Of a DNA stretch of 64,000 bases, positions 49,278 to 58,281 are shown piece after piece. Source of the DNA: an uncultured Blautia sp. (GTDB lineage Bacteria > Bacillota > Clostridia > Lachnospirales > Lachnospiraceae); contig CAKRXU010000004.1 in assembly GCA_934424575.1 (NCBI GenBank), positions 62,001-126,000 of the forward strand. Reading direction: 5' to 3'. The first letter of the stretch is position 1. Each line of letters starts with the position of its first letter. A model generated the notes under the pieces. The model saw only the letters and a program-made list of their open reading frames with translations. It did no database searches and was not told the origin of the DNA. The translations under genes and the position numbers were made by a program.

Positions 49278-50585
49278 TTGAAAATAAAAAAGGGAGATAT
49301 TTTGCTATATATTGGTTTTGCATTGATCTTCTTTAATGCATTCAGTACAATTCCTGTATTTGTTAATACAGGTGTGGCTTGTTATGCAATGATTTTGTTT
49401 GCACTTTTTTTGATATATATGTATGGTGCTGATCATGGTAGAGTAATACTCTATAAAAAAAGAGTTTTCGCATGGTTACTTCTACTTCTTCCAATATTAT
49501 ATAAAAATTATGATGTGAAAAATGGGTCGTATTATCAAATTTTATATTTCTATTCATTTTTTCTTATTATGATTTTTTTGTCGAATAGGGAAAAGTGGAC
49601 AGCCAAAGCATGGAAAATTATTAAAATTTATTGTACAGTACATTTTGTCGCTGGAATTTTTTTGCTGTTAAATAAAAATATTTTATATAATTATATTATT
49701 CCAATCTTGTATTTTCCTGAAAATAGTTCAACCAAAAGATTATTATATGAGTCAATAGATAATGGTTATATGACAGGCTTGTGCAACCATTACAGTAAGA
49801 TGGGAATGATTATGTCATTAGGTGTTATTGCCATGGCCGGTTGTATTTTTGAAAAAAAGAAAGACTTAAAGAAGATTTTAGTATTGCTTTTATTTGTAGT
49901 GGGACTCGGACTGACAGGTAAGAGAGGCCCACTGTTGTTTGCAATAATATCGATTCTTATTACGCTGTATTGTTTTTCTCCCAAAAAGCTGACTAAAAAG
50001 CAATTAGCGAGAATTTTGGCTGCGATTATAGCGACGGTGGCTTTTTTCATTTTTGCTTACATAAAGATTCCACAGGTGCATCAGTTGGTAGGAAGATTCT
50101 TTGAGGGAAGCGGAGATATAAATACGTTATCAACTGGACGAGTGGAGCTGTTTTGGGTAAAAGCCTGGGGATTATTTAGGCTCCATCCGTTTTTGGGAAA
50201 TGGATGGAGATCTTTTAGGGAACTTGTTGTTGCATTGTTTGGCAATAACAGCTCTAATGATGCTCACAATATTTATCTCCAGCTGCTTGCAGAAGTTGGA
50301 ATTGTTGGATTTACGGCAGTGGTTTCATTTATGATCTTAACATGGAGAAAAACATACACATTAATTAAAGAAAAATCTGCACGGTCAGATAATGATAGTG
50401 CAGTAGTTATATTAAAAATCTCATTATGCTATGAGACATTTTTCATGTTATATGGATTTACAGGAAATCCGTTGTATGATATGTTGTGTTATTTTCCATA
50501 TTTATTATGTTGCGTGATTGCATGGTCAACAGGACAAAGAAAAAAATTGGCTAATAAAGGAGCTGAGCGGCAATGGAGAAAGTAG
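49278..50585 (+). CDS. wzy: Wzy-type polysaccharide polymerase / O-antigen ligase family
   Basis: Integral membrane protein of about 435 residues with 10-12 hydrophobic segments and a larger outside loop between about residues 270 and 320 containing STGRVELFWVKAW and LGNGWRSFRE, followed by NDAHNIYLQLLAEVGIVG. That pattern is typical of the Wzy_C/O-antigen ligase family. It likely polymerises lipid-linked repeat units outside the membrane. The start is uncertain: TTG 49278 with AAAGGAG 11 bases upstream is preferred to the GTG at 49245. The sequence is strongly A+T-rich. It overlaps the next gene by 13 bases. Confidence 0.83.
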   Translation: MKIKKGDILLYIGFALIFFNAFSTIPVFVNTGVACYAMILFALFLIYMYGADHGRVILYKKRVFAWLLLLLPILYKNYDVKNGSYYQILYFYSFFLIMIFLSNREKWTAKAWKIIKIYCTVHFVAGIFLLLNKNILYNYIIPILYFPENSSTKRLLYESIDNGYMTGLCNHYSKMGMIMSLGVIAMAGCIFEKKKDLKKILVLLLFVVGLGLTGKRGPLLFAIISILITLYCFSPKKLTKKQLARILAAIIATVAFFIFAYIKIPQVHQLVGRFFEGSGDINTLSTGRVELFWVKAWGLFRLHPFLGNGWRSFRELVVALFGNNSSNDAHNIYLQLLAEVGIVGFTAVVSFMILTWRKTYTLIKEKSARSDNDSAVVILKISLCYETFFMLYGFTGNPLYDMLCYFPYLLCCVIAWSTGQRKKLANKGAERQWRK

Positions 50586-51670
50586 TATTAGTGACAAAAA
50601 TTGGAAAAAATTACGGTGCTCTTTTGCAGGCCTACGCATTAAAAAAAGCAATAGAAAATTGCGGGTGTGATGTAAATATTCTCCGATATGAGTTGACAAT
50701 AACACAGCAGACATATGAAGCACTTCCGAAGTTTACAGGAGTTAGATCTTTAAAAAGGATAATAAAATCTTTTTATCGAGTAAAAAATACACGCAAAAGT
50801 ATTGCGGCATTTCAACAGTTTAGAGAGGATTATTTCGATTTTACCTGTCCATACAGAAATTTTGAAGAGTTAAGAGTTAATCCGCCAGAAGCAGATGTTT
50901 ATATTACAGGCAGTGATCAGGTTTGGAACCCTAAAATTAGTTTTGATCCAGCATATTACCTGATGTTTGGAAATGAAAAAAGTGTCAGAGCATCTTATGC
51001 TGCATCCATAGGTATTTCTAAAATACCAACGGAATATGAGGCGGAATTTCTGAAGAGAGTAAAAGATATCCCTTATAGGTCTGTAAGAGAAGAAGAGGGA
51101 AAGGAATTATTAAGTACATATGGCATTTCTTCATATGTCAATATCGATCCGACAATGCTGTTATCACGTGAAGACTATAATCAAATTGCGAAGGATTGTA
51201 GAATTGACAAACCGTATGTACTATTATACTTGCTAAAAATCCCGAAAGATGTGAAGAGTTATATTGAGAATTTACGACGCTTATATCCGGATCATGTTTT
51301 TGTAAATATACCGGGAAGCACCTGGTCTCCTAAATTCGGTGATATGGAAATGTCAGATATTGGCCCGTGTGAATTTATAGGGCTGGTAAGAAATGCAGAC
51401 GCAATTTTGACAACGTCGTTTCACGGCACAGTTTTTTCAATTATCCATAATAAAAAATTTATGACGATACTTCCTCAAAATACAGGGGGAAGAATTACTT
51501 CGTTACTCAAGCAATTAAACTTGTTAGACAGAATCACGAGTACACCGAGTGACCTTCATAAGATAAAAGAAGAAATGCGATGGGACAAAGTAGAACAGGT
51601 AATTGAGGAACAAAAAAATAAATCATATAAATATTTAAAAGAGGTAGTAGGAGCTGGGAAAGATGATTAA
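50573..51670 (+). CDS. Polysaccharide pyruvyl transferase family protein
   Basis: A 365-residue protein of the PF04230 family. It starts with VVLVTKIGKNYGALLQAYAL, includes VYITGSDQVWNPKISFD and YAASIGISKIP, and has the C-terminal FIGLVRNADAILTTSFHGTVFS with the family SFHG motif. Members add pyruvate ketals to sugars using PEP, but several in such loci act as sugar transferases. Loci with this protein often also encode an FrhB-type iron-sulfur protein, as here (54109-55274). The 8-base overlap with the next gene suggests coupled translation. Confidence 0.9.
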   Translation: MEKVVLVTKIGKNYGALLQAYALKKAIENCGCDVNILRYELTITQQTYEALPKFTGVRSLKRIIKSFYRVKNTRKSIAAFQQFREDYFDFTCPYRNFEELRVNPPEADVYITGSDQVWNPKISFDPAYYLMFGNEKSVRASYAASIGISKIPTEYEAEFLKRVKDIPYRSVREEEGKELLSTYGISSYVNIDPTMLLSREDYNQIAKDCRIDKPYVLLYLLKIPKDVKSYIENLRRLYPDHVFVNIPGSTWSPKFGDMEMSDIGPCEFIGLVRNADAILTTSFHGTVFSIIHNKKFMTILPQNTGGRITSLLKQLNLLDRITSTPSDLHKIKEEMRWDKVEQVIEEQKNKSYKYLKEVVGAGKDD

Positions 51671-52616
51671 AGAATATATAAAAAAGAAAGTACCTCTAAT
51701 TTATTCATGTTATATGTATGTGAAGACTGGGAGAAAGTTTAAAAAAGGGAAAACTTTTGAAAAACAGTTTTTGAAATTTACAGACAAAGAATTAGAGAAA
51801 TATGATGCACATTTATATGCAATAAGACAGAACAAACAGCTTGACTGGAATAATTTACAAACTTATACTGAAAAAATGCAGTGGGCTAAATTATATGACA
51901 AGGATCCAAAAAAAGTTGTGTGTGCGGATAAATACGCTGTAAGAAAATGGGTGGAAGACAGAATAGGAGAGGAATATCTGATTCCACTTATTGGTGTATA
52001 TGATTCTTATGCAGATGTAGATTTTTCTAAATTGCCTAATCAGTTTGTTATTAAAACAAATCATGGTTCAGGAGATGTGGTTTGTGTGAGAGATAAAAGA
52101 AAAATGACACTTGCTGATAAAATTGATATGCGTAGAAAGGTTGCTTTTTCTTTAGACACAGATTACAGTTGCAAGTACTGTGAAATGCATTATGGTAAAA
52201 TTCCGCCTAAAATTATAGTTGAACAGTTAATCGATAATCACGGAAAAGATTTGCCTGATTATAAATTTTTGTGCTTTGATGGAGAGCCAAAATACGTATG
52301 GATAGACGTAGACAGATTTACAAACCATAAAAGAAATGTTTACAATATGAACTGGGAACTTCAGGAATGGAACCAGAGAGGATATGGAAACACAGACTAT
52401 CCGATCGAAAAACCTGAAAATTTTGATCAGATGGTAGAGATCGTAAAGAAACTGGCAGCTGGATTTTCTCATGTTCGTGTTGACCTGTACAGTGTTCAGG
52501 GTAAAATATATTTTGGTGAGATGACGTTTACAAATGGCAGTGGATTTGAGGAATTAGTTCCTGCCTATGCAGATAAAATGCTTGGTGATATGTGGAACTT
52601 AGAAATGGTGAAATAA
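51663..52616 (+). CDS. TupA-like ATP-grasp protein
   Basis: A 317-residue protein of the TupA-like ATP-grasp family, named after a teichuronopeptide synthesis protein of alkaliphilic Bacillus. Its motifs are TYTEKMQWAKLYDKDP near the start, VIKTNHGSGDVVCVRDK (ATP-binding lysine), KIIVEQLI and the C-terminal GEMTFTNGSGFEEL with metal ligands. ATP-grasp enzymes join carboxylates to amines. With a uronic-acid-producing Ugd in the locus, it may link an amino acid to a uronic acid of the polymer; that is inference. Base composition is A+T-rich. Confidence 0.85.
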   Translation: MIKEYIKKKVPLIYSCYMYVKTGRKFKKGKTFEKQFLKFTDKELEKYDAHLYAIRQNKQLDWNNLQTYTEKMQWAKLYDKDPKKVVCADKYAVRKWVEDRIGEEYLIPLIGVYDSYADVDFSKLPNQFVIKTNHGSGDVVCVRDKRKMTLADKIDMRRKVAFSLDTDYSCKYCEMHYGKIPPKIIVEQLIDNHGKDLPDYKFLCFDGEPKYVWIDVDRFTNHKRNVYNMNWELQEWNQRGYGNTDYPIEKPENFDQMVEIVKKLAAGFSHVRVDLYSVQGKIYFGEMTFTNGSGFEELVPAYADKMLGDMWNLEMVK

Positions 52617-52625
52617 GGGCGTGCA

Positions 52626-54077
52626 ATGCAAACAGTTAAAAAATTATTAAAAAAATACAATACAATTCCTGTTGCAGCGAAAGCAACCATCTGGTTTATA
52701 TTTGCAAGCACACTGCAAAAGGGAATGTCTTTAATAACGACACCAATATTTACCCGTATCATGTCAACAGAACAGTACGGGCAGTATAGTGTCTATAATT
52801 CATGGCTTCAGATATTTACTATTATTACGACCCTTCGACTTAACTGGGCTGTTTTTAATAAGGGAATGAGCAAATATAAAAATGATCGTGATGTATACGC
52901 CGCAACGATGCAGTCTGTAACATTCATGCTCACAATGGTAGTATTTGCGATCTACCTTATCTTTCATCGCCAGATTAATGACATTACAGAACTTCCTACC
53001 TTTATCATGGTTGCGATATTCGCAGAGTTGCTGGTTACTCCGGCAATAGATTTCTGGTCATTAAGAAAGCGATATGAATATCAGTATAAGCCGGTTGTAT
53101 TTCGAACGGTATTGTTTACTTTTGTTAATGCAGGAGTAGGCGTTATAGCAGTAATGCTTTCAGAGGAAAAAGGCTATGCAAGGATAATGACATGTGTAGC
53201 CGTAAATATTGTCTTTGGATTAAGTTTGTTTGTATACAATTATATCAAAGCAAAGCGCTTGTTTAAGTTCGAATATGCCAAATTTGCAATTTCGTTTAAT
53301 CTGCCGCTGCTGCTCCATTATATTTCACAGTATATCCTTGACCAGTTTGACCGTGTTATGATCCAGAAGATGGTAGATGTGGCATCTGCCGGTATTTACA
53401 GTGTTGCATATAATGCCGGAATGCTTCTTAAGATCATTACGCAGAGCATCAATAATGCATTAGTTCCATGGCAATATGAGAAACTGGAAAAGAAAGAATT
53501 CAAAGAATTAGATGATGTTTTATTTCTTGTATATCTTTTAGTTGGTTCCTGTTGTCTTGTTTTTTCAGCCTTTGCTCCGGAATTAATGCGTATACTGGCA
53601 GATGACAAATACTATGAAGCAGTATATGCAATTCCTCCGGTAACTCTGGGACTGTTTTTTATGTATATGTATACAACCATTGCAAATGTTGAATTCTTCT
53701 ATGATCAGAACAAATTTACAATGTACATATCTATGTCAGGTGCATTTCTGAATGTTGTTCTTAATTATATTGGAATTAAGATGTTTGGATATCTGGCGGC
53801 TGCATATACAACTATGATCTGCTATATTTTATTCGCTGTTGGACATTATATTTATATGACTGTCAGTGTGAAGAAGTTTCTTGGAGTTGACCAGGTATTC
53901 GATACAAGAAGGATCGTGGCATTAAGCCTGGGAATATTGTTCTGTGGAATCGTTGTTATGTTTTTATATGACTATGCAATCATTCGTTATATCCTGATCG
54001 CAGTAATAGTTGCAGTAGGATTTTTCAAGAGGACAATGATCACTTCTATGTTTAAAAAGGTTAAAAAGAAAAAATGA
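52626..54077 (+). CDS. wzx: Polysaccharide flippase (Wzx, MATE-like superfamily)
   Basis: A 483-residue membrane protein with about 14 membrane segments, of the polysaccharide biosynthesis/MurJ-like family. Characteristic parts are KATIWFIFASTLQKGMSLIT, TPIFTRIMSTEQYGQYSVYN and YISQYILDQFDRVMIQKM. It moves lipid-linked repeat units across the membrane for the Wzy polymerase. A Lys-rich tail (KKVKKKK) ends it. It follows the TupA-like gene after 9 bases. The presence of wzx and wzy defines this as a Wzx/Wzy-dependent locus rather than an ABC-exported one. Confidence 0.92.
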   Translation: MQTVKKLLKKYNTIPVAAKATIWFIFASTLQKGMSLITTPIFTRIMSTEQYGQYSVYNSWLQIFTIITTLRLNWAVFNKGMSKYKNDRDVYAATMQSVTFMLTMVVFAIYLIFHRQINDITELPTFIMVAIFAELLVTPAIDFWSLRKRYEYQYKPVVFRTVLFTFVNAGVGVIAVMLSEEKGYARIMTCVAVNIVFGLSLFVYNYIKAKRLFKFEYAKFAISFNLPLLLHYISQYILDQFDRVMIQKMVDVASAGIYSVAYNAGMLLKIITQSINNALVPWQYEKLEKKEFKELDDVLFLVYLLVGSCCLVFSAFAPELMRILADDKYYEAVYAIPPVTLGLFFMYMYTTIANVEFFYDQNKFTMYISMSGAFLNVVLNYIGIKMFGYLAAAYTTMICYILFAVGHYIYMTVSVKKFLGVDQVFDTRRIVALSLGILFCGIVVMFLYDYAIIRYILIAVIVAVGFFKRTMITSMFKKVKKKK

Positions 54078-54108
54078 TTTTAAGATTGACGAGGGAGAAA
54101 TTGATCTA

Positions 54109-54321
54109 ATGAGAGAAAAACCAGAATTATTTTCCCGGAAGGAAAATTGTTGCGGGTGTTCGGCATGTTATGCAATCTGCCCTCAGAACGCGATAACTAT
54201 GGAGGCGGATGAGAAAGGATTTCTTTATCCGGTCATTGATTCTGAAAAATGTATAGGATGCCGTATGTGTCTGAAAGTTTGTGTTTTTAAAGAAGAACAA
54301 AGCAAACGGGGGTATTTGTAA
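54109..54321 (+). CDS. 2[4Fe-4S] ferredoxin-type protein, first half of a split FrhB-like protein
   Basis: A 70-residue protein with two complete 4Fe-4S motifs, CCGCSACYAICP and CIGCRMCLKVC. In most genomes this module is fused to the N-terminus of the FrhB-type protein encoded next. Here it ends in a TAA that overlaps the next ATG by one base (TAATG), and the following gene has its own ribosome-binding site (GGGGGT). It is therefore a real separate subunit rather than a sequencing frameshift. It should donate electrons to its partner. Confidence 0.9.
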   Translation: MREKPELFSRKENCCGCSACYAICPQNAITMEADEKGFLYPVIDSEKCIGCRMCLKVCVFKEEQSKRGYL

Positions 54322-55274
54322 TGGAAAAAGATATGAATACTAGGGCTTTTGCTTTTAAATTGCAGGATCCATCAAAACTTGTAAGGAGTTCTTCTGGCGG
54401 GGCATTTGTAGCTCTGTCAGATGTCGTACTGGAACATGGAGGGGCGATTGCCTGCTGTGTATATGATTATGCAACGAAAGAATTAGGCTTTCAGATCGCA
54501 GAAACAGCAGAAGCACGCGACAGGGCGATAGGGTCAAAGTATTTTCAGGCAACAATGGGAGACATATATAACAGATGTTTCCTGTGGCTTGAAAAAAATC
54601 CTGCGAAACAATTGCTGTTTGTTGGAACCGGCTGTCAGGCGGCAGGATTAAAAAGATTTCTTTCCTGTAAAGACAAAGCCAAACTGGATCAGATATATTT
54701 TGTGGATCTGATATGCCATGGGGTTCCAAGTCCAAAACTGTGGAAAGAATACACATCAGCCATAGAAAAGGAAAATAAGGGACAAATATCATACGTTACA
54801 TTTAAAGATAAGCGAAATGGATGGAAACATCCGACGGCTTATGCCAGAATCAATGATAAAGAAATTTCACTGACATCATATGTAAGAGCTTTTAATTCAC
54901 ATTGTATGTTGCGTGAAAGCTGCCATAATTGCCCATACACAGTAGTTGAACGTGAAACAGATATCACGATTGGAGATTTCTGGGGCGTTGAAAAGAAGAA
55001 CCCGAATTTATACGATGAAAAAGGTGTTTCTTTAGTGCTTGTTCATTCTTCAAGGGGAATGAATTTATTGTCAGAAACCAGAAAGCAGGTGCAGATAGAT
55101 GAAGTCAGTGTTGAGGACTGCCTGCAGCCAAGATTATTGACACCGACAAGTGTATCCGATAAGAGAGTAGATTTTTGGAAACAGTATGATAATAAGGGTG
55201 CAAAGTATGTGATAAAGAAGTACGGGGAATTAAGTCTGATGACTCGTATTAAACGGAAATTCCTGCATCATTGA
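54321..55274 (+). CDS. FrhB-family (coenzyme F420 hydrogenase/dehydrogenase beta subunit-like) protein
   Basis: A 317-residue protein with the FrhB N- and C-terminal domains: VRSSSGGAFVALSDVVLEHG, FVGTGCQAAGLKRFL, VDLICHGVPSPKLWKEY, CHNCPYTVVERETDITIGDFWG. The conserved cysteines suggest further Fe-S binding and a flavin. True F420 enzymes are archaeal; in bacterial polysaccharide loci such proteins are common companions of pyruvyl-transferase-family proteins and may carry out sugar redox chemistry. Normally one gene encodes ferredoxin and FrhB parts, but here they are split and translationally coupled. It is the last gene of the locus. The reaction is unknown. Confidence 0.88.
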   Translation: MEKDMNTRAFAFKLQDPSKLVRSSSGGAFVALSDVVLEHGGAIACCVYDYATKELGFQIAETAEARDRAIGSKYFQATMGDIYNRCFLWLEKNPAKQLLFVGTGCQAAGLKRFLSCKDKAKLDQIYFVDLICHGVPSPKLWKEYTSAIEKENKGQISYVTFKDKRNGWKHPTAYARINDKEISLTSYVRAFNSHCMLRESCHNCPYTVVERETDITIGDFWGVEKKNPNLYDEKGVSLVLVHSSRGMNLLSETRKQVQIDEVSVEDCLQPRLLTPTSVSDKRVDFWKQYDNKGAKYVIKKYGELSLMTRIKRKFLHH

Positions 55275-55298
55275 GATACAGGAATTTCTGAATCTGCC

Positions 55299-56447
55299 CT
55301 AGATCAGCAGCAGTTTTTCGAACTGAAAGATTTCATCTTCATCCATCAGCTGCTCCATCTTATTCAGATTGAGATCAGAATGCTCCAGTTCGCGTGAGAA
55401 ACGGTAGCAGATGGATACAAGGTCATTAAATTCAAAATGGTGATTATTTGCAAGATAAGTGCCCACGGCAAGCTCGTGGATCATGAAGGTGCAGATAGTT
55501 GCCATTTTTATTTTGGCGAAGATCTGATCGTCATAAACGGCTCCACAGAAGTAGGTGTAGATCCAGTAAACGAGGAGCTGTTCTTCCTGGATTTCCCAGT
55601 CCGGGTGAGCATTTTGGAATTCCTGGTAATACTCTGTAAGATCTTCTTCGGTGCTGCATGCATGGTAAAGTGGAGACAGAGTTTTGTGGAGATATTCACG
55701 CCATCCTTTATGCAGAACTTCCATTTGCGGAACGACAGATTTCCAGATCTGCTTACGGTAAAGCACAGGATCTGTCTGGTTGTCAGTCCATTTGTGGATC
55801 TTTGCGAGAAAAATATCTCCAACAGCAGATTTTTGATGGCGTGCGCGTATATCTTCCCACTGGAACAGTTCATTTTTATCAAGACTCAGCTGAAAGTCAT
55901 GGGTACAGGCAAGAAGCTTGTGACGGCGCAGTTTTATAGGAATGTTTCTGTTCTGGACAATGGAGAGCAGATAATCTCTGGTGTCCATCAGGGCGGTAAA
56001 AAGCAGATAGTCAAAATCGTCGTAAGTTTCTTCTGGAGTTGATTTTTCTATTGTGACAAAAGTTGTCTTTTCTTTTCGGGAAAGAAAAATCCTTGCAGCT
56101 TCTGGGCAGGATAGAGAGAGGGAATATTCGCGTAATCCCTCGAATTCTTCAATATGGCGCGGATATTTTCGACAGGTATCGCAAAGCATATCCGGACCGG
56201 CTTCACTGTAAATATCGCAGAGATTTTCTTCATTTAAGAAAGCACACCGATGGTCATACTGACGAAAAGCCTGTTCTTTCCAGTCAATATCATTATGGAG
56301 CCGGTTGCGAAATGGTCCCTTAAAATGGTGGTATTTTTTGAGGCTTCTGTCATCGATCATGATCTGCCATCCTGCACAGCAGGTATCTGGACAGACCCCT
56401 GCGATACAGGAAAATTCTTTATAAAAAGCAGGAAAAGTAATCTGCAT
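55299..56447 (-). CDS. FliB-like (flagellin lysine-N-methylase family) cysteine-cluster protein
   Basis: A 382-residue protein of the YkgJ/FliB family. The N-terminus has the cluster C14, C19, C23, C24 (in FSCIAGVCPDTCCAGW), and further cysteines follow in CAFLNEENLCDIY and MLCDTCRKYPRH, as in Zn/Fe-binding family members. FliB of Salmonella methylates lysines in flagellin, but no flagellar gene is in this window and the family is common in non-motile Clostridia, so the substrate here may differ. It is alone on the minus strand after the polysaccharide locus, with AAAGGAGAAACC before the ATG. Confidence 0.85.
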   Translation of the reverse strand: MQITFPAFYKEFSCIAGVCPDTCCAGWQIMIDDRSLKKYHHFKGPFRNRLHNDIDWKEQAFRQYDHRCAFLNEENLCDIYSEAGPDMLCDTCRKYPRHIEEFEGLREYSLSLSCPEAARIFLSRKEKTTFVTIEKSTPEETYDDFDYLLFTALMDTRDYLLSIVQNRNIPIKLRRHKLLACTHDFQLSLDKNELFQWEDIRARHQKSAVGDIFLAKIHKWTDNQTDPVLYRKQIWKSVVPQMEVLHKGWREYLHKTLSPLYHACSTEEDLTEYYQEFQNAHPDWEIQEEQLLVYWIYTYFCGAVYDDQIFAKIKMATICTFMIHELAVGTYLANNHHFEFNDLVSICYRFSRELEHSDLNLNKMEQLMDEDEIFQFEKLLLI

Positions 56448-56661
56448 TTTGGTTTCTCCTTTACAAGAAATTTATAGATTGAATTATAACATTCTGTTTG
56501 CTGCTGTACAAGATTTTCAATTCTATAAGTGTGAAATAACTATAAATTCACAGTCCGTTCCATTGACGGAAAATGTGTCCTGTGCTAAGATTTTACAGAA
56601 CAGACATTTAATCAAAGCTGTGAAACAGTTAGAAATAAGTCTGGATGAAAGGAGTGTGATT

Positions 56662-57480
56662 ATGGGCGAGAAAGACGCAGAGAAGCAGTCCAAAAAGAAG
56701 AAAAAAGGAGATATCCTCCTGACACTGATTCTTATTGTGGCGATAGCAGTTTTCTGTTATGCAGCTGTTAATCTTTTTCATATTTACACAGAATACAAGA
56801 AAGGAACAGATGAATATAACCATATTGAACAGATGGCAGTGACAGACAGGGCTCCGGATGCACAGGAGGAAGTGGCAGGACCGAGTGCACAGCCGAAAGC
56901 CCCGATCAATGTAGATTTTGCAGCACTGAAGAGTGTAAACGAGGATGTGGTTGGCTGGATCTATGTGGAGGCATTGGATAATATCAGCTATCCGATCGTG
57001 CAGGGGAAGGACAATGAGATGTACCTGCACCAGACTTATGAGAAAAATTATAATTTTGCAGGAACAATTTTTGTTGATTATGAAAACAGCAGTGACTTTA
57101 ATGACTGTAATACTCTGATCTATGGTCACAATATGAAGAATGGATCTATGTTCGGTCATCTTAAGAAATTTGCAGAGGATCAGGAAACTTATAACAAAAG
57201 TAAATATTTCTGGATCCTGACACCGGAGAAGAATTACCGTTATGAGATCATTTCTGCTTACACGACAGGTGTCAATAGCGATACGTATACGCTGTTCAAG
57301 GGACCGGGAGATGAATTCCAGAACTATCTGGAGACGATCAAAGGATACTCGGAGATCCAGACAGATCCGGGCGAACTGACGATCAAGGATAAGATCGTGA
57401 CTTTGTCTACCTGTACGGGAAATGAATCGACAAGATTTGTGGTGCAGGGTAAGAGAGTTAACTCTGAGGATGCTTACTAG
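56662..57480 (+). CDS. srtB: Class B sortase
   Basis: Membrane-anchored transpeptidase of 272 residues. A Lys-rich cytoplasmic start is followed by one membrane segment (about residues 15-38), a linker and the catalytic domain. The domain has WIYVEALDNISYPIVQGKDN, H156 in LIYGHNMKNGSMFGHL, C251 in LSTCTGNE and R258 in TRFVVQGKR. The long insertion before the Cys and the TCTGNE-R spacing are of class B. It attaches surface proteins to peptidoglycan. ATG 56662 with AAAGGAG seven bases upstream is the clear start; the frame upstream is not conserved. No substrate with a sorting signal is encoded nearby. Confidence 0.92.
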   Translation: MGEKDAEKQSKKKKKGDILLTLILIVAIAVFCYAAVNLFHIYTEYKKGTDEYNHIEQMAVTDRAPDAQEEVAGPSAQPKAPINVDFAALKSVNEDVVGWIYVEALDNISYPIVQGKDNEMYLHQTYEKNYNFAGTIFVDYENSSDFNDCNTLIYGHNMKNGSMFGHLKKFAEDQETYNKSKYFWILTPEKNYRYEIISAYTTGVNSDTYTLFKGPGDEFQNYLETIKGYSEIQTDPGELTIKDKIVTLSTCTGNESTRFVVQGKRVNSEDAY

Positions 57481-57544
57481 AGAGTAATTGATCGCAGAAT
57501 GATTTGTAACAGACAGGAAGCAAAAGTTTAAAGGGGGAATTCAT

Positions 57545-58270
57545 ATGGATGAAAAAATCATGAAATTACAGGAGCTGATCGATCAGCATGATAACATTGT
57601 GTTTTTTGGCGGCGCAGGAGTATCTACAGAGAGCGGTATTCCTGATTTTCGTTCCCAGGATGGTTTATACCACCAGAAATATGATTATCCGCCGGAGACT
57701 ATCTTAAGTCATACCTTTTTCCTAAGTCATCCGGATGAGTTCTATAAGTTCTACCGCGACAAGATGCTCTGCGATACTGCCAGACCGAACGCAGCACATC
57801 TTAAACTTGCAGAGCTCGAAGAAGCAGGCAAGCTCAAGGCTGTGATCACACAGAATATCGACAATCTTCACCAGATGGCAGGCAGTCATAAGGTGCTGGA
57901 GCTTCACGGAAGTGTATATCGCAATCACTGCATGAGATGCGGGAAATTCTACGATTTCGATTATGTGAAGCACAGCGAGAGCGTGCCGAGATGTGAGTGC
58001 GGCGGGATGGTGAAGCCGGACGTAGTTCTCTATGAGGAAGGACTGGACGACCAGACGATCCGTGAATCTATCCGTGCGATCTCAGAAGCACAGGTTCTGA
58101 TCATCGGAGGAACTTCCCTTGCAGTCTACCCGGCAGCAGGACTGATCGATTATTTCCGGGGAGATGCCCTGGTAGTGATCAACAAATCATCCACCCCGAG
58201 GGACAGTTATGCCGATCTTCTGATCAAGGAACCGATCGGACAGGTATTTTCTCAGATAAAAGTAAGATAA
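57545..58270 (+). CDS. cobB: NAD-dependent protein deacylase, sirtuin (CobB)
   Basis: Sirtuin of 241 residues that removes acyl groups from lysine with NAD. Motifs are FFGGAGVSTESGIPDFRS, the catalytic ITQNIDNLHQMAGSHKVLELHG, and the zinc site NHCMRCGKF ... PRCECGG with four cysteines. VKPDVVLYEEGL and IIGGTSLAVYPAAG complete the NAD pocket. It belongs to the class U/M bacterial type by these motifs. AAAGGGGGAATTC precedes the ATG. The small DUF951 gene follows after 11 bases, and the pair ends at a terminator. Confidence 0.96.
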   Translation: MDEKIMKLQELIDQHDNIVFFGGAGVSTESGIPDFRSQDGLYHQKYDYPPETILSHTFFLSHPDEFYKFYRDKMLCDTARPNAAHLKLAELEEAGKLKAVITQNIDNLHQMAGSHKVLELHGSVYRNHCMRCGKFYDFDYVKHSESVPRCECGGMVKPDVVLYEEGLDDQTIRESIRAISEAQVLIIGGTSLAVYPAAGLIDYFRGDALVVINKSSTPRDSYADLLIKEPIGQVFSQIKVR

Positions 58271-58281
58271 GGGAGCAAAGA

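Noticed and set aside
54300..54330. Frameshift or sequencing error splitting the FrhB-like gene
   Set aside because: The second frame has its own ATG with a GGGGGT ribosome-binding site and a TAATG junction at a domain linker, which fits two real genes better than damage.
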